A stretch of 64,000 bases of DNA from DATFMH01 sp035267045 (GCA_035267045.1 DATFMH010000147.1:1-64000), one strand, 5' to 3'. Numbered from the stretch's first letter, positions 34,536-44,345 are shown. Notes: a model not told the origin generated them from the sequence alone. Program-made: numbers and translations.

Positions 34536-35643
34536 TGAAATACGTACGATCATTGCTCTGAGCACCGTCAATAAAGTTGGTGCTCAAAGAATCAGGTTAT
34601 TGCTTCAGCAAGTTGATAAACCATATGAAGTGTTTAAACTGGGGAAAAATGATCTGTGCCGTATTCCGGGCATCGGCCCTCAGGTAGCTTCATATATTCG
34701 TAAATTTAATGACTGGAAAAACATAGATAAGATACTTGAGAAAACGCGTAAGCTGGGTGCCCGGATAATTACATATCGCTCGGTAGATTACCCTGACAGA
34801 TTACGGGAAGTTTTCGATGCTCCTTTGGTGTTATGGGTTAAAGGAAGTACAGATGTTTTAAATACAGAAAGTATTGCGGTAGTCGGTACCCGAAATCCTA
34901 CACAATACGGAAGGCAAATGGCTCAATTTCTTACCAAACGATTAGTTGAGCAAAAGTTGACGATCGTAAGCGGTTTGGCTTATGGGATCGATACAGAAGC
35001 ACATAAAACATGTGTGAATGATGGCGGCCGGACGATTGCGGTGCTTGGATCAGGATTGGATGTCATTTATCCCAGTGTCAACCGTGGCCTGGTAAAAGAG
35101 ATTATTAATACAGGTGGAGCCGTGATAAGTGAATTTCCACCAGGCACACAACCCGATGCCGGTAATTTCCCGGTCCGAAACAGAATTGTAAGTGGATTAA
35201 GTCTTGGAACAGTGGTCATAGAATCAGGTAAAGAGGGCGGGAGCATAATCACAGCTAAACTGGCCTTAGACCAGAACAGGGAAGTGTTTGCAGTTCCTCA
35301 TAATAATACTAACTTAAACGGACTTGGCGGAAATTTTCTTATAAAAAAAGGAATGGCCAAGCTTGTTCAGGACGTGGATGATATTGTTGAAGAATTACCG
35401 GTCGATTTTGATAATTCCATACCGGAAATAATTGAAAAACCGGCTCAAAGAAAATGGGCTACACTTGAATTAAATGATCATCAACAGTCGTTATGTAAAT
35501 TTTTAGAAACAGGTGAAAAGCATATCGATGAATTAAGCGATAAATTTCAAGTATCGACTCAAAATTTATTAGTTGATTTACTCGAATTGGAAATGAATGG
35601 TTGTGTCGAACAGATGGCTGGAAAAAAATTCCGTTTATTGTAG
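34528..35643 (+). CDS. dprA: DNA-processing protein DprA
   Basis: A 371-aa protein that loads RecA on incoming single-stranded DNA during transformation. N-terminal helix-hairpin-helix (LCRIPGIGPQVASYI), then the Rossmann-like core (IAVVGTRNPTQYG, IVSGLAYGIDTEAHK, TIAVLGSGLDVIYP, EFPPGTQPDAGNFPVRNRIVSGLS) and a C-terminal winged-helix-like DML1 domain. It overlaps obg by 8 bp. Confidence 0.95.
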   Translation: MNDEIRTIIALSTVNKVGAQRIRLLLQQVDKPYEVFKLGKNDLCRIPGIGPQVASYIRKFNDWKNIDKILEKTRKLGARIITYRSVDYPDRLREVFDAPLVLWVKGSTDVLNTESIAVVGTRNPTQYGRQMAQFLTKRLVEQKLTIVSGLAYGIDTEAHKTCVNDGGRTIAVLGSGLDVIYPSVNRGLVKEIINTGGAVISEFPPGTQPDAGNFPVRNRIVSGLSLGTVVIESGKEGGSIITAKLALDQNREVFAVPHNNTNLNGLGGNFLIKKGMAKLVQDVDDIVEELPVDFDNSIPEIIEKPAQRKWATLELNDHQQSLCKFLETGEKHIDELSDKFQVSTQNLLVDLLELEMNGCVEQMAGKKFRLL

Positions 35644-35831
35644 ATAGAATAATTATTTATTTCTCGTTACACAATAAATAGTTAATGTTACCATAACTAT
35701 TTTAAAGTCATGGTATTTACTCATGCAGATTATATCAAAATATATACATCATGTTCAATTTAGAAATGATAAAAGTATGCTTTTTCCTTAATTTCTAATA
35801 ATAGAAGAAAGTTATTAATCAATTTTTTTGA

Positions 35832-36416
35832 ATGTTTCAGGTTAAAGACGTCATACTCTCTGACGATATCACAAACGTAAAGTTTGCTTGTGATTTAAAT
35901 CGTTGTAAAGGCGCCTGCTGTATAGTAGGAGATGCCGGTGCTCCTGTTAAACAAGAAGAAATTCCCGTTTTGAAAAAAGCTTTCAGGGATTTGAAGGGCG
36001 ATCTAAGGGAACGTGCTGTCGAAGTTGTGGAAGAAGAGGGATTAATCAAGTACCCTGAAAACGATGATCCGGAGATTAATTGTACGGATGGAGAAGAATG
36101 TGTTTTTGTTGTCTATGATGATAACGGTATCGCTAATTGCGCTATTCACAAGGCGTATCGCGAAGGACGATTTCCGTGGATGAAACCTATTAGTTGTCAT
36201 TTATTTCCATTAAGGATAAAGAATATCGGTGGCCGTGATTACGTTAACTACGAATACATACCAACATTATGCTCTGCTGCCTGTGAACGGGGTGACCGGG
36301 AAGGAATATATTTATCAAATTTTGTTAAAGATGCACTTGTGAGACAATACGGTGAAATATGGTATGATGAATTCGTGAAAACATGTGAAGACATAAGAGA
36401 GAAAATGGAGGCGTGA
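35832..36416 (+). CDS. DUF3109 family cysteine-rich protein
   Basis: A 194-aa cytoplasmic protein with conserved Cys clusters: FACDLNRCKGACC, DGEECVF, NCAIHKAYREG, PISCHLFPLR and TLCSAACERG. This pattern matches DUF3109 (YkgJ-related), presumed to bind iron-sulfur clusters or metal; function unknown. Common in Bacteroidota. The stop codon lies 2 nt before the rpoN start. Confidence 0.9.
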   Translation: MFQVKDVILSDDITNVKFACDLNRCKGACCIVGDAGAPVKQEEIPVLKKAFRDLKGDLRERAVEVVEEEGLIKYPENDDPEINCTDGEECVFVVYDDNGIANCAIHKAYREGRFPWMKPISCHLFPLRIKNIGGRDYVNYEYIPTLCSAACERGDREGIYLSNFVKDALVRQYGEIWYDEFVKTCEDIREKMEA

Positions 36417-36418
36417 AT

Positions 36419-37915
36419 ATGCTTTCATCAGGTCAATATTTACAACAAAAACAGTCTCTTCAGCAACGTTTATCGCCTCAGCAGATTCAGTACATCAAGT
36501 TGCTTCAGCTTCCTACATTGGCACTTGAACAAAGAATCAAAGAGGAGATGGAAACGAATCCATTACTGGAAGAGGCAGATGGTTCGACAGACGATTATCA
36601 AGAGGATAATGAAACTGATACGGATACTTCAGATGATGAAGTAGAACCCGTTGATGAGAATGAAGAGATCGATTGGGACGAATACTTGCATGGTGATGAA
36701 CGGGAGTCGTACAAGACGAGTAATTATAATCCCGATGAAGACTGGCGAGATCTTCCCAATCCGTATCATGAGACGTTGCTTGAAGAACTGGAAAGCCAAA
36801 TTAATCTGCTTAAACTGAGTGAAAAGGAAAGTTTAATTGCAGATCAAATACTTGGGTCTATTGACTCAGACGGTTATTTTCGCAGGGATATCAACTCATT
36901 AATCGACAGCCTGGCTTTTAATCATCAGATAACCGTTTCTGAACAGGAAGTATTGAATGTACTCAGTCAAATACAGCGCCTGGATCCTCCTGGTATCGCT
37001 GCCCGTGATTTGCGTGAGTGCTTGATGGTACAGCTGGAATTACTTCCTGAAGAAACGAAAGGGAAAAAGGTTGCTTATCGAATGCTTGATCAGGAGTGGG
37101 ATTCTTTTGAGAAAAAGCATTTCGATAAAATAAAAAAACATCTCAATGTTTCTGATGATGAAATGAAGGAAGCATATGAATGTATTCAATCACTCGATCC
37201 AAAACCGGGAAGTGGTGATGACGAACTATCTGAATCAAGAAATTATATCGTACCGGATTTTGAAGTCTATTATGAACCAATGATAGACGAACACGGGAAT
37301 CAAACGGATGAAGGCGATTTTATAATTTCATTAAATAACCGCAATGTACCCAATTTGCGTATTTCTCCACATTATAAAGAGATGTGGGACGATATGAAGA
37401 AGAAAAAAAGTTCTGAGGCCCGTGAAACGCGTTCATTTATTAAGGGTAAAATGGAGTCTGCTCAATGGTTTATTGAATCCATCATACAACGGCAACAAAC
37501 ACTTATGAACGTGATGAAGACGATAGTGGCTTTGCAGGAGGATTTTTTCAAATACGGACGGGGTTTAAAACCCATGATACTCAAAGATGTCGCCGAACGC
37601 ATTAAAATGGATATATCTACAATATCCCGCGTTGTAAATGGTAAATATGTCCAGACTAACTTTGGCACATTTGAACTTAAATACTTTTTTAATGAAGGAG
37701 TTGAAACGGAAAGCGGGGAAGAGGTATCAAACAGGGCTGTTAAGAATCTGTTATTGGGAATTATTGAAAATGAAAACAAAGCAAAACCATTAAGTGATCA
37801 GGCGCTGACGGAAGAATTGAAGAAAAGGGGGTATAAAATTGCCAGAAGGACTGTGAGTAAGTATAGAGAGCAACTAAATATACCGGTGGCACGTCTGAGA
37901 AAGCAGGTTATTTAA
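36419..37915 (+). CDS. rpoN: RNA polymerase sigma-54 factor
   Basis: A 498-aa protein with the three sigma-54 regions: Gln-rich activator-interacting region I (SGQYLQQKQSLQQRLSPQQI), an acidic region II, and core-binding plus DNA-binding region III. The HTH reads ERIKMDISTISRVVNGKYVQT and the RpoN box ARRTVSKYRE. It directs enhancer-dependent transcription; no bacterial enhancer-binding activator is in the window. ATG 36419 is chosen over GTG 36413 because GGAGG lies at 36407-36411. Confidence 0.95.
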   Translation: MLSSGQYLQQKQSLQQRLSPQQIQYIKLLQLPTLALEQRIKEEMETNPLLEEADGSTDDYQEDNETDTDTSDDEVEPVDENEEIDWDEYLHGDERESYKTSNYNPDEDWRDLPNPYHETLLEELESQINLLKLSEKESLIADQILGSIDSDGYFRRDINSLIDSLAFNHQITVSEQEVLNVLSQIQRLDPPGIAARDLRECLMVQLELLPEETKGKKVAYRMLDQEWDSFEKKHFDKIKKHLNVSDDEMKEAYECIQSLDPKPGSGDDELSESRNYIVPDFEVYYEPMIDEHGNQTDEGDFIISLNNRNVPNLRISPHYKEMWDDMKKKKSSEARETRSFIKGKMESAQWFIESIIQRQQTLMNVMKTIVALQEDFFKYGRGLKPMILKDVAERIKMDISTISRVVNGKYVQTNFGTFELKYFFNEGVETESGEEVSNRAVKNLLLGIIENENKAKPLSDQALTEELKKRGYKIARRTVSKYREQLNIPVARLRKQVI

Positions 37916-37987
37916 TAAGATTTTTTGATTTCTTAAATTACGATGTAAGGCAATACGCTATATTCATTATCCAACAACTGAAAGCCA

Positions 37988-39496
37988 TTAAGACAGCGAT
38001 AACGCCAACATGCACACCTGAATAAAATGTGTTCCTATCAAAATCCATACCATCATGCCTATCAAAGTGATAGTATAAGGCAATGTTGTATAAAGGTGCT
38101 GTAAATACGGCTTATCCGTTAATTTAATAGTATCAAAAACGGTAGTATAAAAGCTTAGCAGGATATTCAGGATAAAAACTAAACTAAAAAAGTATATTGG
38201 GATGGCCGGGCTATGGGACATAATCAGTGTTATTATGATGCTTAAATTTATGACATTGATATGTTGTGTCCATGCTTGCAGGGTAACAGCCTGTGAATAA
38301 TAATTAATACCATATATGCCAAAATATAACCAGGTAATGCATATCAGGTTATAAATTAATACAGAGGCGAACCCGATAAAAAGAAGACTTATCCTGTGGC
38401 CGGCCAGAAAACCGAGAAAAGGATAGTGATTAACAAGGGCTTCGTAACCAAGTTGGGAAAAACTATATTGTGCGATGGCATAAAAGAACATGCCACCGAT
38501 CAATGATTGTACTAATAATACGATAAGTCCCGATGTTGACAGCCTTGTATGTCGTTCAATGACATCATTTACAAAGAAATTATGGTTATAAAAAAAGCGT
38601 TGAATTGATTTTCGATAAGTAGGTTCAAAAGCGTAATGAACAGCTGTTATACACCATACCAATAACAGCAGAATTACTAACCAGTTGGATGCGGGAGCTG
38701 TCTTTGAGAGAACTTTTGTACTAAAGAGGCTATTAGGATTATGGGAAAGCGCGGCAATATAATCAAAGATCTGTATATGCCGTTCATATAAAGAGAATAG
38801 CCAATCTGAACTGAAAAAAAGTGTAGGATTATGATATTCCTGAGCTTTTTTAAACAACCTTTCCAGGTTACGGACATTAAAATTTTTACCATTACTCTCA
38901 GTCACATAAATGTTGGTTGCAGAAATATTTTGAATGAGAGTATCTGATAATCCGTTATTTAGTCTCAGTATTTTAAAATCCAGTATTTGATCGACATCCG
39001 TTTTTATATCCCTGTTTGATAGATAAAAAAAAGGATGGGTTGTGTTTTTGCGCAGTCTGGATATTAGTGGTTGTATGAGTGTTACAAAGTACGGCGATTG
39101 TATTTGTCCATACTCGAACAGCCCGTAAGCATCTACCGTACTGTACTGATCATAATATTTAATATAATTCTGACAACGCTCGAAGATTTGTTTAAAATGA
39201 TTCTGCAGGTCAGATGTTGTTAGAAAACGATTGGGAATGGATACATATATGTGGAATGGATAATTATTTAATATATCCATTACTGCAGGACGTACTTCTT
39301 TGTTTATTACCAGATAATCGACACCGGATTTTTGGAATAGGTCCAGCTCATCATGAACTTCGGTAAGATCATTAGGTGGTCTCCACACAATACCAACTGG
39401 ATTTTTTGCATAGCTTTTCCGGGCAGAAAAAATGAAAAAGAAACCAGCAAGGATTATAAAAAAGAGTTTCAGATATTTAATTCTATCTAATTGCAA
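37988..39496 (-). CDS. Exported TIM-barrel-like domain fused to polytopic membrane domain
   Basis: A 502-aa protein I cannot assign. After a signal/anchor (residues ~8-30), residues ~33-260 look like a glycosidase-type TIM barrel: GIVWRPPNDLTEVHDELDLF, GVDYLVINKEV, FHIYVSIPNRFLTT, YGLFEYGQ and TLFFSSDWLF. Residues ~265-500 hold six or seven transmembrane helices. Only a TTG start (39496) is available between the upstream stop codon and the signal sequence. It is downstream of an Lrp-type regulator on the same strand. It could be an envelope polysaccharide enzyme with a membrane module, but no catalytic residues can be named. Confidence 0.65.
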   Translation of the reverse strand: MQLDRIKYLKLFFIILAGFFFIFSARKSYAKNPVGIVWRPPNDLTEVHDELDLFQKSGVDYLVINKEVRPAVMDILNNYPFHIYVSIPNRFLTTSDLQNHFKQIFERCQNYIKYYDQYSTVDAYGLFEYGQIQSPYFVTLIQPLISRLRKNTTHPFFYLSNRDIKTDVDQILDFKILRLNNGLSDTLIQNISATNIYVTESNGKNFNVRNLERLFKKAQEYHNPTLFFSSDWLFSLYERHIQIFDYIAALSHNPNSLFSTKVLSKTAPASNWLVILLLLVWCITAVHYAFEPTYRKSIQRFFYNHNFFVNDVIERHTRLSTSGLIVLLVQSLIGGMFFYAIAQYSFSQLGYEALVNHYPFLGFLAGHRISLLFIGFASVLIYNLICITWLYFGIYGINYYSQAVTLQAWTQHINVINLSIIITLIMSHSPAIPIYFFSLVFILNILLSFYTTVFDTIKLTDKPYLQHLYTTLPYTITLIGMMVWILIGTHFIQVCMLALSLS

Positions 39497-39563
39497 ATGT
39501 GATAGATTAATAGAACCGTTTTTGGTACATGATATTTATGAAGCAAAGTGATAACAATCAAAA

Positions 39564-40037
39564 TTAATCAATGTCATCCTTTGTAATTGGTATCTCACGT
39601 GTCTCTTTAAATGATGATAAAACAACGTTTGAACGTGTTTTTTTGACTCCATCCCATGATTGTATTTTAGATAAGAGCCGTTCCAGCGATACCGTGTTTT
39701 TTGTCCTGATTTTAAGGATGTGAGACCCGTCACCCGTTATTGAATGACACTCCAATATCTCTGATTCGTCCGTACTGTTATTAACAAATTTTTTGTAGTT
39801 GGCCGAACCATCGACTTCTACAAAAATAAATGCTGTAATATCATAATGAAACTGTTTAGCATTTATAATAGCATGGTAACCTTCAATAAGGCTTCGTTCT
39901 TCGAGCTTGCGCATACGCTCGGACACAGAAGGTACGGATAAGTGGACGATTTCTGCAATTTTGTTACGTTGTGCCCTTCCGTCTTTCTGTAAATGATTTA
40001 AGATAGAGATGTCAATATCGTCTAAATGATGACTCAT
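39564..40037 (-). CDS. Lrp/AsnC-family transcriptional regulator
   Basis: A 157-aa regulator: N-terminal winged HTH (DDIDISILNHLQKDGRAQRN, LSVPSVSERMRKLEE) and the ligand-binding RAM domain (ILECHSITGDGSHILKIRTKN). Lrp proteins form octamers and respond to amino acids. It is divergent from serS, and its neighbour on the same strand is the TIM-barrel membrane gene. An inverted repeat at 40115-40148 could be its autoregulatory site. Confidence 0.93.
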   Translation of the reverse strand: MSHHLDDIDISILNHLQKDGRAQRNKIAEIVHLSVPSVSERMRKLEERSLIEGYHAIINAKQFHYDITAFIFVEVDGSANYKKFVNNSTDESEILECHSITGDGSHILKIRTKNTVSLERLLSKIQSWDGVKKTRSNVVLSSFKETREIPITKDDID

Positions 40038-40114
40038 ATATAATAATTGTTAAATAGAGACTGTTAAATTATAAAATTATTTTCAATTATAGCCTAATCA
40101 ATTTAGGTTATCAA

Positions 40115-40148
40115 GCTAATAAACGTTTTTAGATGAAATATTATTAGC
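40115..40148. promoter_or_regulatory. 8-bp inverted repeat in the lrp-serS intergenic region
   Basis: GCTAATAA (40115-40122) is exactly complementary to TTATTAGC (40141-40148), with an 18-bp spacer. It lies between the divergent lrp-like gene and serS, about 80 bp from the lrp start. A further CCTAA/TTTAGG pair sits just upstream at about 40093-40107. Lrp proteins often bind such imperfect palindromes; assignment is by position only. Confidence 0.35.
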
Positions 40149-40197
40149 AATTATTCCTAAAATCAAAAAAAGATTACCTACCTTGATTATTCTCTCA

Positions 40198-40205
40198 TAT
40201 CTTTG
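40198..40205 (+). promoter_or_regulatory. Promoter -7 element for serS
   Basis: TATCTTTG matches the Bacteroidota -7 consensus TAnnTTTG exactly, 47 bp before the serS start. No clear TTTG is seen at the -33 position. Confidence 0.5.
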
Positions 40206-40252
40206 AGCGAATGAAATTTTGAAATACATATTTATATAATTCACGAAAAATT

Positions 40253-41524
40253 ATGCTTGATATTACATTTATTAAGGAGAACTCCCAAAAAGTTAAGGAT
40301 GGCATGCTTGCCAAGGGAGAAAAAGATACGCAACTCGTTGACAATGTTATCGAAATTGACGAACGATGGCGGGCGGCTGTCCAAAAAGTGGATTCTCTGC
40401 GAAACGAGAGTAATACACAGTCAAAGAAAATCGGCCGGTTGATGGGGCAGGGTAAAAAAGAAGAAGCCCAGGCCATAATCAAGCATACCGGTCGATTGAA
40501 AGAGCAAATAAAAGAGCTTGAAGAAGAAGAACGTGAATTAGCCGGAGAAAGAAATGATCTCTTACTTCGAATTCCGAATGTACCTCATGAAAGTGTACCC
40601 ATTGGTACTTCGGAAGATGAAAATGTTGTTCATGATTCCTGGGGTAAACCTTCTGAAGAAGAATGGAAGCTGCCGCATTGGGAATTAACAGAAAAAAAAG
40701 GATGGATCGATTTTAAAAGAGGAGTAAAAGTAACCGGTGCGGGATTCCCGTTTTATGTGGGTGCAGGAGCCAGGTTACAAAGAGCACTAATTAACTTTTT
40801 CCTGGATCAGGCAGCAGAGAAAAATTATAAGGAGCTTCAGGCTCCCTATTTCGTAAATGAAGATTCAGCTCGTGGAACCGGACAGATACCGGATAAAGAA
40901 GATATGATGTATACCGTTCCTCGTGATGAGTTTTTCCTAATACCGACTGCTGAAGTACCGGTAACTAATTTTCATCGGGATGAGATTCTTACTGAAGAGG
41001 CTTTACCTGTTAAATACGCTGCCTATACGCCATGCTGGAGAAGAGAGGCGGGTTCCTATGGTAAAGATGTGCGTGGACTGAATCGTCTGCATCAATTCGA
41101 TAAAGTGGAATTGGTAAAAATTGTTCACCCGGATGAATCTTATGATGAACTGGAAGCGTTAAGGCAGGACGCCGAGGACTTGTTACAGGCACTTGACCTT
41201 CCTTACCGGGTTCTGTTAATGTGTACGGCCGATATGGGCTTTACACAAGCTAAAAAATATGATCTCGAAGTTTGGAGCCCCGGACAAAAACGATGGCTGG
41301 AAGTTAGTTCCTGTTCCAATTTCGAAGCGTTCCAGGCACGTCGCATGATGTTGCGATATAAGAATAGCGAGGGTAAAATAAACCCTGTGCATACCTTAAA
41401 TGGATCCGGTCTTGCTTTACCACGGGTTGTTGCCGCTATTCTGGAGACCTATCAGGATCAGCAGGGTAATGTCAAAGTCCCTGAAGTATTGAAACCATAC
41501 CTTAAAACAGAATATTTAACGTGA
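40253..41524 (+). CDS. serS: Seryl-tRNA synthetase
   Basis: A 423-aa class II aminoacyl-tRNA synthetase. An N-terminal antiparallel coiled coil (residues ~30-100) recognises tRNA-Ser. The core has TAEVPVTNFHRDEIL, motif 2 (CWRREAGSYGKDVRGLNRLH) and motif 3 (LNGSGLALPRVVAAILETYQ), plus VSSCSNFEAFQARRM. Full length. Confidence 0.97.
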   Translation: MLDITFIKENSQKVKDGMLAKGEKDTQLVDNVIEIDERWRAAVQKVDSLRNESNTQSKKIGRLMGQGKKEEAQAIIKHTGRLKEQIKELEEEERELAGERNDLLLRIPNVPHESVPIGTSEDENVVHDSWGKPSEEEWKLPHWELTEKKGWIDFKRGVKVTGAGFPFYVGAGARLQRALINFFLDQAAEKNYKELQAPYFVNEDSARGTGQIPDKEDMMYTVPRDEFFLIPTAEVPVTNFHRDEILTEEALPVKYAAYTPCWRREAGSYGKDVRGLNRLHQFDKVELVKIVHPDESYDELEALRQDAEDLLQALDLPYRVLLMCTADMGFTQAKKYDLEVWSPGQKRWLEVSSCSNFEAFQARRMMLRYKNSEGKINPVHTLNGSGLALPRVVAAILETYQDQQGNVKVPEVLKPYLKTEYLT

Positions 41525-41740
41525 GTTTAAATTAATGGGGAAGTTGTTCATTGTTGACAGTGGAATGACTGAGAACGGAATTGGAATGCAAAGCCATATA
41601 TATTTTATGAAGCGTAATGACCATCCACAATAGATATGCATGCTACTTCCCTCTGGAAACAGGTTGTAAAAAAAAATACCGGGTAATTGGGCTGATAACT
41701 TTTACCGTATCAACTCTAACATTCAGGCTCTGTGCGATTA

Positions 41741-42574
41741 TTATAATTTTAAACGCCAGCCTAAAGCCAGGCTAAAATCGGGCGTTGATTCGGTTAAGCC
41801 AAATGATAAACTGAGATTAATACTTGATGAAGTATTGATGTAATAATTAAGCCCGGCTCCCAAATAAAGGGGGGGATCGACGCCGGATATAATTTGCGAA
41901 TATCCTGATACGGACGCCAGTAAGCCGACTTTACCGGTACCGAGTGATTGTCCTAATGCAATGCTGTATGCTACAGCATCCTTCAGTTTAAGATCGGGTG
42001 GATCACCGAAAACCCAGTAATCGAAATTGGTAAAGATAAAACTATTACTAAATCGCTTTGAAATAGAAAAACCTGCGGCATAATCCCATTCACCGGTTCC
42101 ATATCCCTTTGAATAACTTGCAAAAGGTGGTTTGAAAGATGCAGCCAAATGTATGGCCGGTAAAGCGGCCTTACCTTCAACTATAGCATAACTGATACGT
42201 GCTATTGGATCTCCAACACCAATTTCGTCTGTTTGTGAAGAAGTATAAGGTATAGTCACTCTGTTTTTCCCTCTTCTTCTTTGAATGATATCGCCACCCT
42301 GATTACCACCCGATGGCATCATAACACCACCCGTATACGAGATCAAAGGAGTGGTTTGATAGATCAAAGGGAAATTAGCCGTTATTTGAAAACGGTTACC
42401 GGATATACTTAAACCATTAAACAGGTAATAACTGTTTGTTCTGTCTGTGAATATATAGTTACCCGTTGAGAATTGTACAGAACCGGTGTAAGCTACTTCC
42501 TGTGCTATAACAGTTGAAAAGGCGGTAACGGCAAGAAAAATTGCCGTTACGGCCATGCATAGTTTATGAACCAT
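41741..42574 (-). CDS. Exported outer-membrane beta-barrel protein
   Basis: A 277-aa protein. Signal peptide ends STVIAQ. The rest alternates polar and aromatic/hydrophobic residues in short strands (GNYIFTDRTNSYYLFNGLS, FTNFDYWVFGDPPDLKLKD, INLSLSFGLTESTPDF) and ends LGWRLKL, typical of an outer-membrane barrel. It loosely resembles the phenol-degradation MetA-type or transporter family of barrels; function unknown. It lies 33 bp after the Met/Gln-rich protein gene and is probably co-transcribed. Confidence 0.75.
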   Translation of the reverse strand: MVHKLCMAVTAIFLAVTAFSTVIAQEVAYTGSVQFSTGNYIFTDRTNSYYLFNGLSISGNRFQITANFPLIYQTTPLISYTGGVMMPSGGNQGGDIIQRRRGKNRVTIPYTSSQTDEIGVGDPIARISYAIVEGKAALPAIHLAASFKPPFASYSKGYGTGEWDYAAGFSISKRFSNSFIFTNFDYWVFGDPPDLKLKDAVAYSIALGQSLGTGKVGLLASVSGYSQIISGVDPPLYLGAGLNYYINTSSSINLSLSFGLTESTPDFSLALGWRLKL

Positions 42575-42607
42575 TTTATTCTACATAATGGAGGTATATG
42601 AAACAGT

Positions 42608-43099
42608 TTAATTGCTTTGATGCTGATGGAGCCGGTCTCTTATTTGTTCCATAATCTTCAGTGACTCATCCATCTGTTGACTCATATTATTCATATGCTC
42701 ACGGATTCGATCCATGTCGCGCTGCATATCACGATCCTGTGTCATATTCCTGTTTTGCAGCATGTTATGTAGTCGCTCCATAGTTGTCTGCATATTTTCA
42801 GCCATTGCGCCCATGGATTCGCCCATTCTTTGCATCATACGATATTGCTGTGCCATTTGGGACTGATTTTTATTCTGCATCTGCTGCATATTCTGATGCA
42901 TATTCTGAGCTAACTGATTTGCACGGTCTCTCGTCTGTTGCATATGCTGCATCATTTGCTGCATCTGTTGCATATGCTGCTGCATCATTTGTTGTTGTTG
43001 TTGCTGCTGCCCGTTCTGCTGGGCTTTAAGGTTAGGGGGTGACAAGATTAATAAACACATACCAAGTGCATAAGGCATTAATGTCTTGATGAAACGCAT
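42608..43099 (-). CDS. Exported Gln/Met/His-rich low-complexity protein
   Basis: A 163-aa protein. Signal peptide of ~26 residues (MRFIKTLMPYALGMCLLILS to LKAQ). The mature part is dominated by Gln, Met, Asn, His and Arg, with repeating MQQ/HMQQ words in its first half, then coiled-coil-like segments of the type MDRIREHMNNMSQQMDESL. No family is recognised. The Met and His content suggests a periplasmic metal (Cu/Ag) binder or a coiled-coil chaperone; this is inference. The start is supported by GGAGG 6 nt upstream, and an ATAACG/CGTTAT inverted repeat lies at 43194-43211. Confidence 0.75.
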   Translation of the reverse strand: MRFIKTLMPYALGMCLLILSPPNLKAQQNGQQQQQQQMMQQHMQQMQQMMQHMQQTRDRANQLAQNMHQNMQQMQNKNQSQMAQQYRMMQRMGESMGAMAENMQTTMERLHNMLQNRNMTQDRDMQRDMDRIREHMNNMSQQMDESLKIMEQIRDRLHQHQSN

Positions 43100-43352
43100 A
43101 ACTTCCTCCGATGAATAGATTAGTATTAAAAAAAACGTTCTATCCGTAAGATATGCTTAACCTTATATAAAAACATTCATCTTATAACGGTATATCGTTA
43201 TATTAACTTAATGTAAATATAAATATATATAGTTAAAACGAAGAGAATAGATATTAGCAGGGAGAATAGTGTTCCTACTTTTGTATTGACAAAATACTCT
43301 CAATTAATTGGAATCAGGATGTACCTGATTATATTGCATATCAATCAGCTGA

Positions 43353-44345
43353 TCATGAGGCTACTGCAAAAATATCTGATTCGTCAAAATTAAGAAGCAG
43401 CTCCAGGATTGGTTGCATATCATTATGCTGCATAATTTCAGCCCTGAGTTTCTTGATATTCCGGATACCTTTCAGATATTTACCATAATGTTTCTTCATC
43501 ATGATAACCCCTTTACGCTCTCCCTGATGCTTAACAGCTGCTTTGAGATGTTCCGCACACATTCCAATTTTGTCACTGATACTTGGATCGGGTAGCAACT
43601 CACCGGTCTCAAGGTAATGCCTGGTTCGTTCGAAAATCCAGGGATTACCAATAGCTCCACGGCCAATCATAAGTCCATCGACGCCTGTTTCGTCAAAAAC
43701 TTTTTTTGCAATTTCCGGGGAAGTAATATCGCCGTTTCCTATAATAGGTATTTCAAGTCCGGGCGTATCTTTAAGATATTTGAAATATTCCCATCGTGCT
43801 TCACCTTTATATTTTTGATTACGCGTACGTGCATGAACAGCCAGAGCTTTTACACCAAGGCTTTGTAATAGTAAGGCTACCTCTCTGATACGAATACTGT
43901 TGTCATCCCATCCAAGACGTGTTTTAACGGTTACGGGTTTATTTTGTACAGCATCTATAACGTTTCCGGCCATCCGTTCCATGAGATCAAGATCCCGCAG
44001 GCATGCAGATCCGGCATTTTTTTTAACAATTTTAAAAACCGGGCATCCGAAATTGATATCTATGATATCAGGATCACTTTGTTCCGCAATTTTTGCCGCT
44101 CCGTACATAGCGTCTTCACGACCCCCGAATATCTGAATGCCAAAAGGGCGTTCTTCATCATTGAATTCCATTTTATGAAATGATTTATCGACATCCCTGA
44201 TGATAGCTTCGGAACTGATGAACTCGGTGTATACAACTGAAGCTCCTTTTTGTCTGCAAAGTGATCGAAAAGGGGAGTCCGTAACATCCTCCATGGGAGC
44301 TAAAAGTAATGGACGTTCGCCTAAATCTATGTTTCCTATTCTCAT
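43353..44345 (-). CDS. tRNA-dihydrouridine synthase
   Basis: A 330-aa DusB-type flavoenzyme that reduces uridine to dihydrouridine in tRNA D loops. Motifs: LLLAPMEDVTDSPFR, the catalytic Cys in KNAGSACLRD after INFGCPVFKIVKKN, VKTRLGWDD, LAVHARTRNQKY, IIGNGDI and GLMIGRGAIGNPWIF. Monocistronic, divergent from the aldolase gene. Confidence 0.95.
   Translation of the reverse strand: MRIGNIDLGERPLLLAPMEDVTDSPFRSLCRQKGASVVYTEFISSEAIIRDVDKSFHKMEFNDEERPFGIQIFGGREDAMYGAAKIAEQSDPDIIDINFGCPVFKIVKKNAGSACLRDLDLMERMAGNVIDAVQNKPVTVKTRLGWDDNSIRIREVALLLQSLGVKALAVHARTRNQKYKGEARWEYFKYLKDTPGLEIPIIGNGDITSPEIAKKVFDETGVDGLMIGRGAIGNPWIFERTRHYLETGELLPDPSISDKIGMCAEHLKAAVKHQGERKGVIMMKKHYGKYLKGIRNIKKLRAEIMQHNDMQPILELLLNFDESDIFAVAS

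Noticed and set aside
35676..35702. 9-bp AT-only stem-loop after dprA, considered as a terminator
   Set aside because: The stem has one GC pair and no T-tract, so it is too weak to call.
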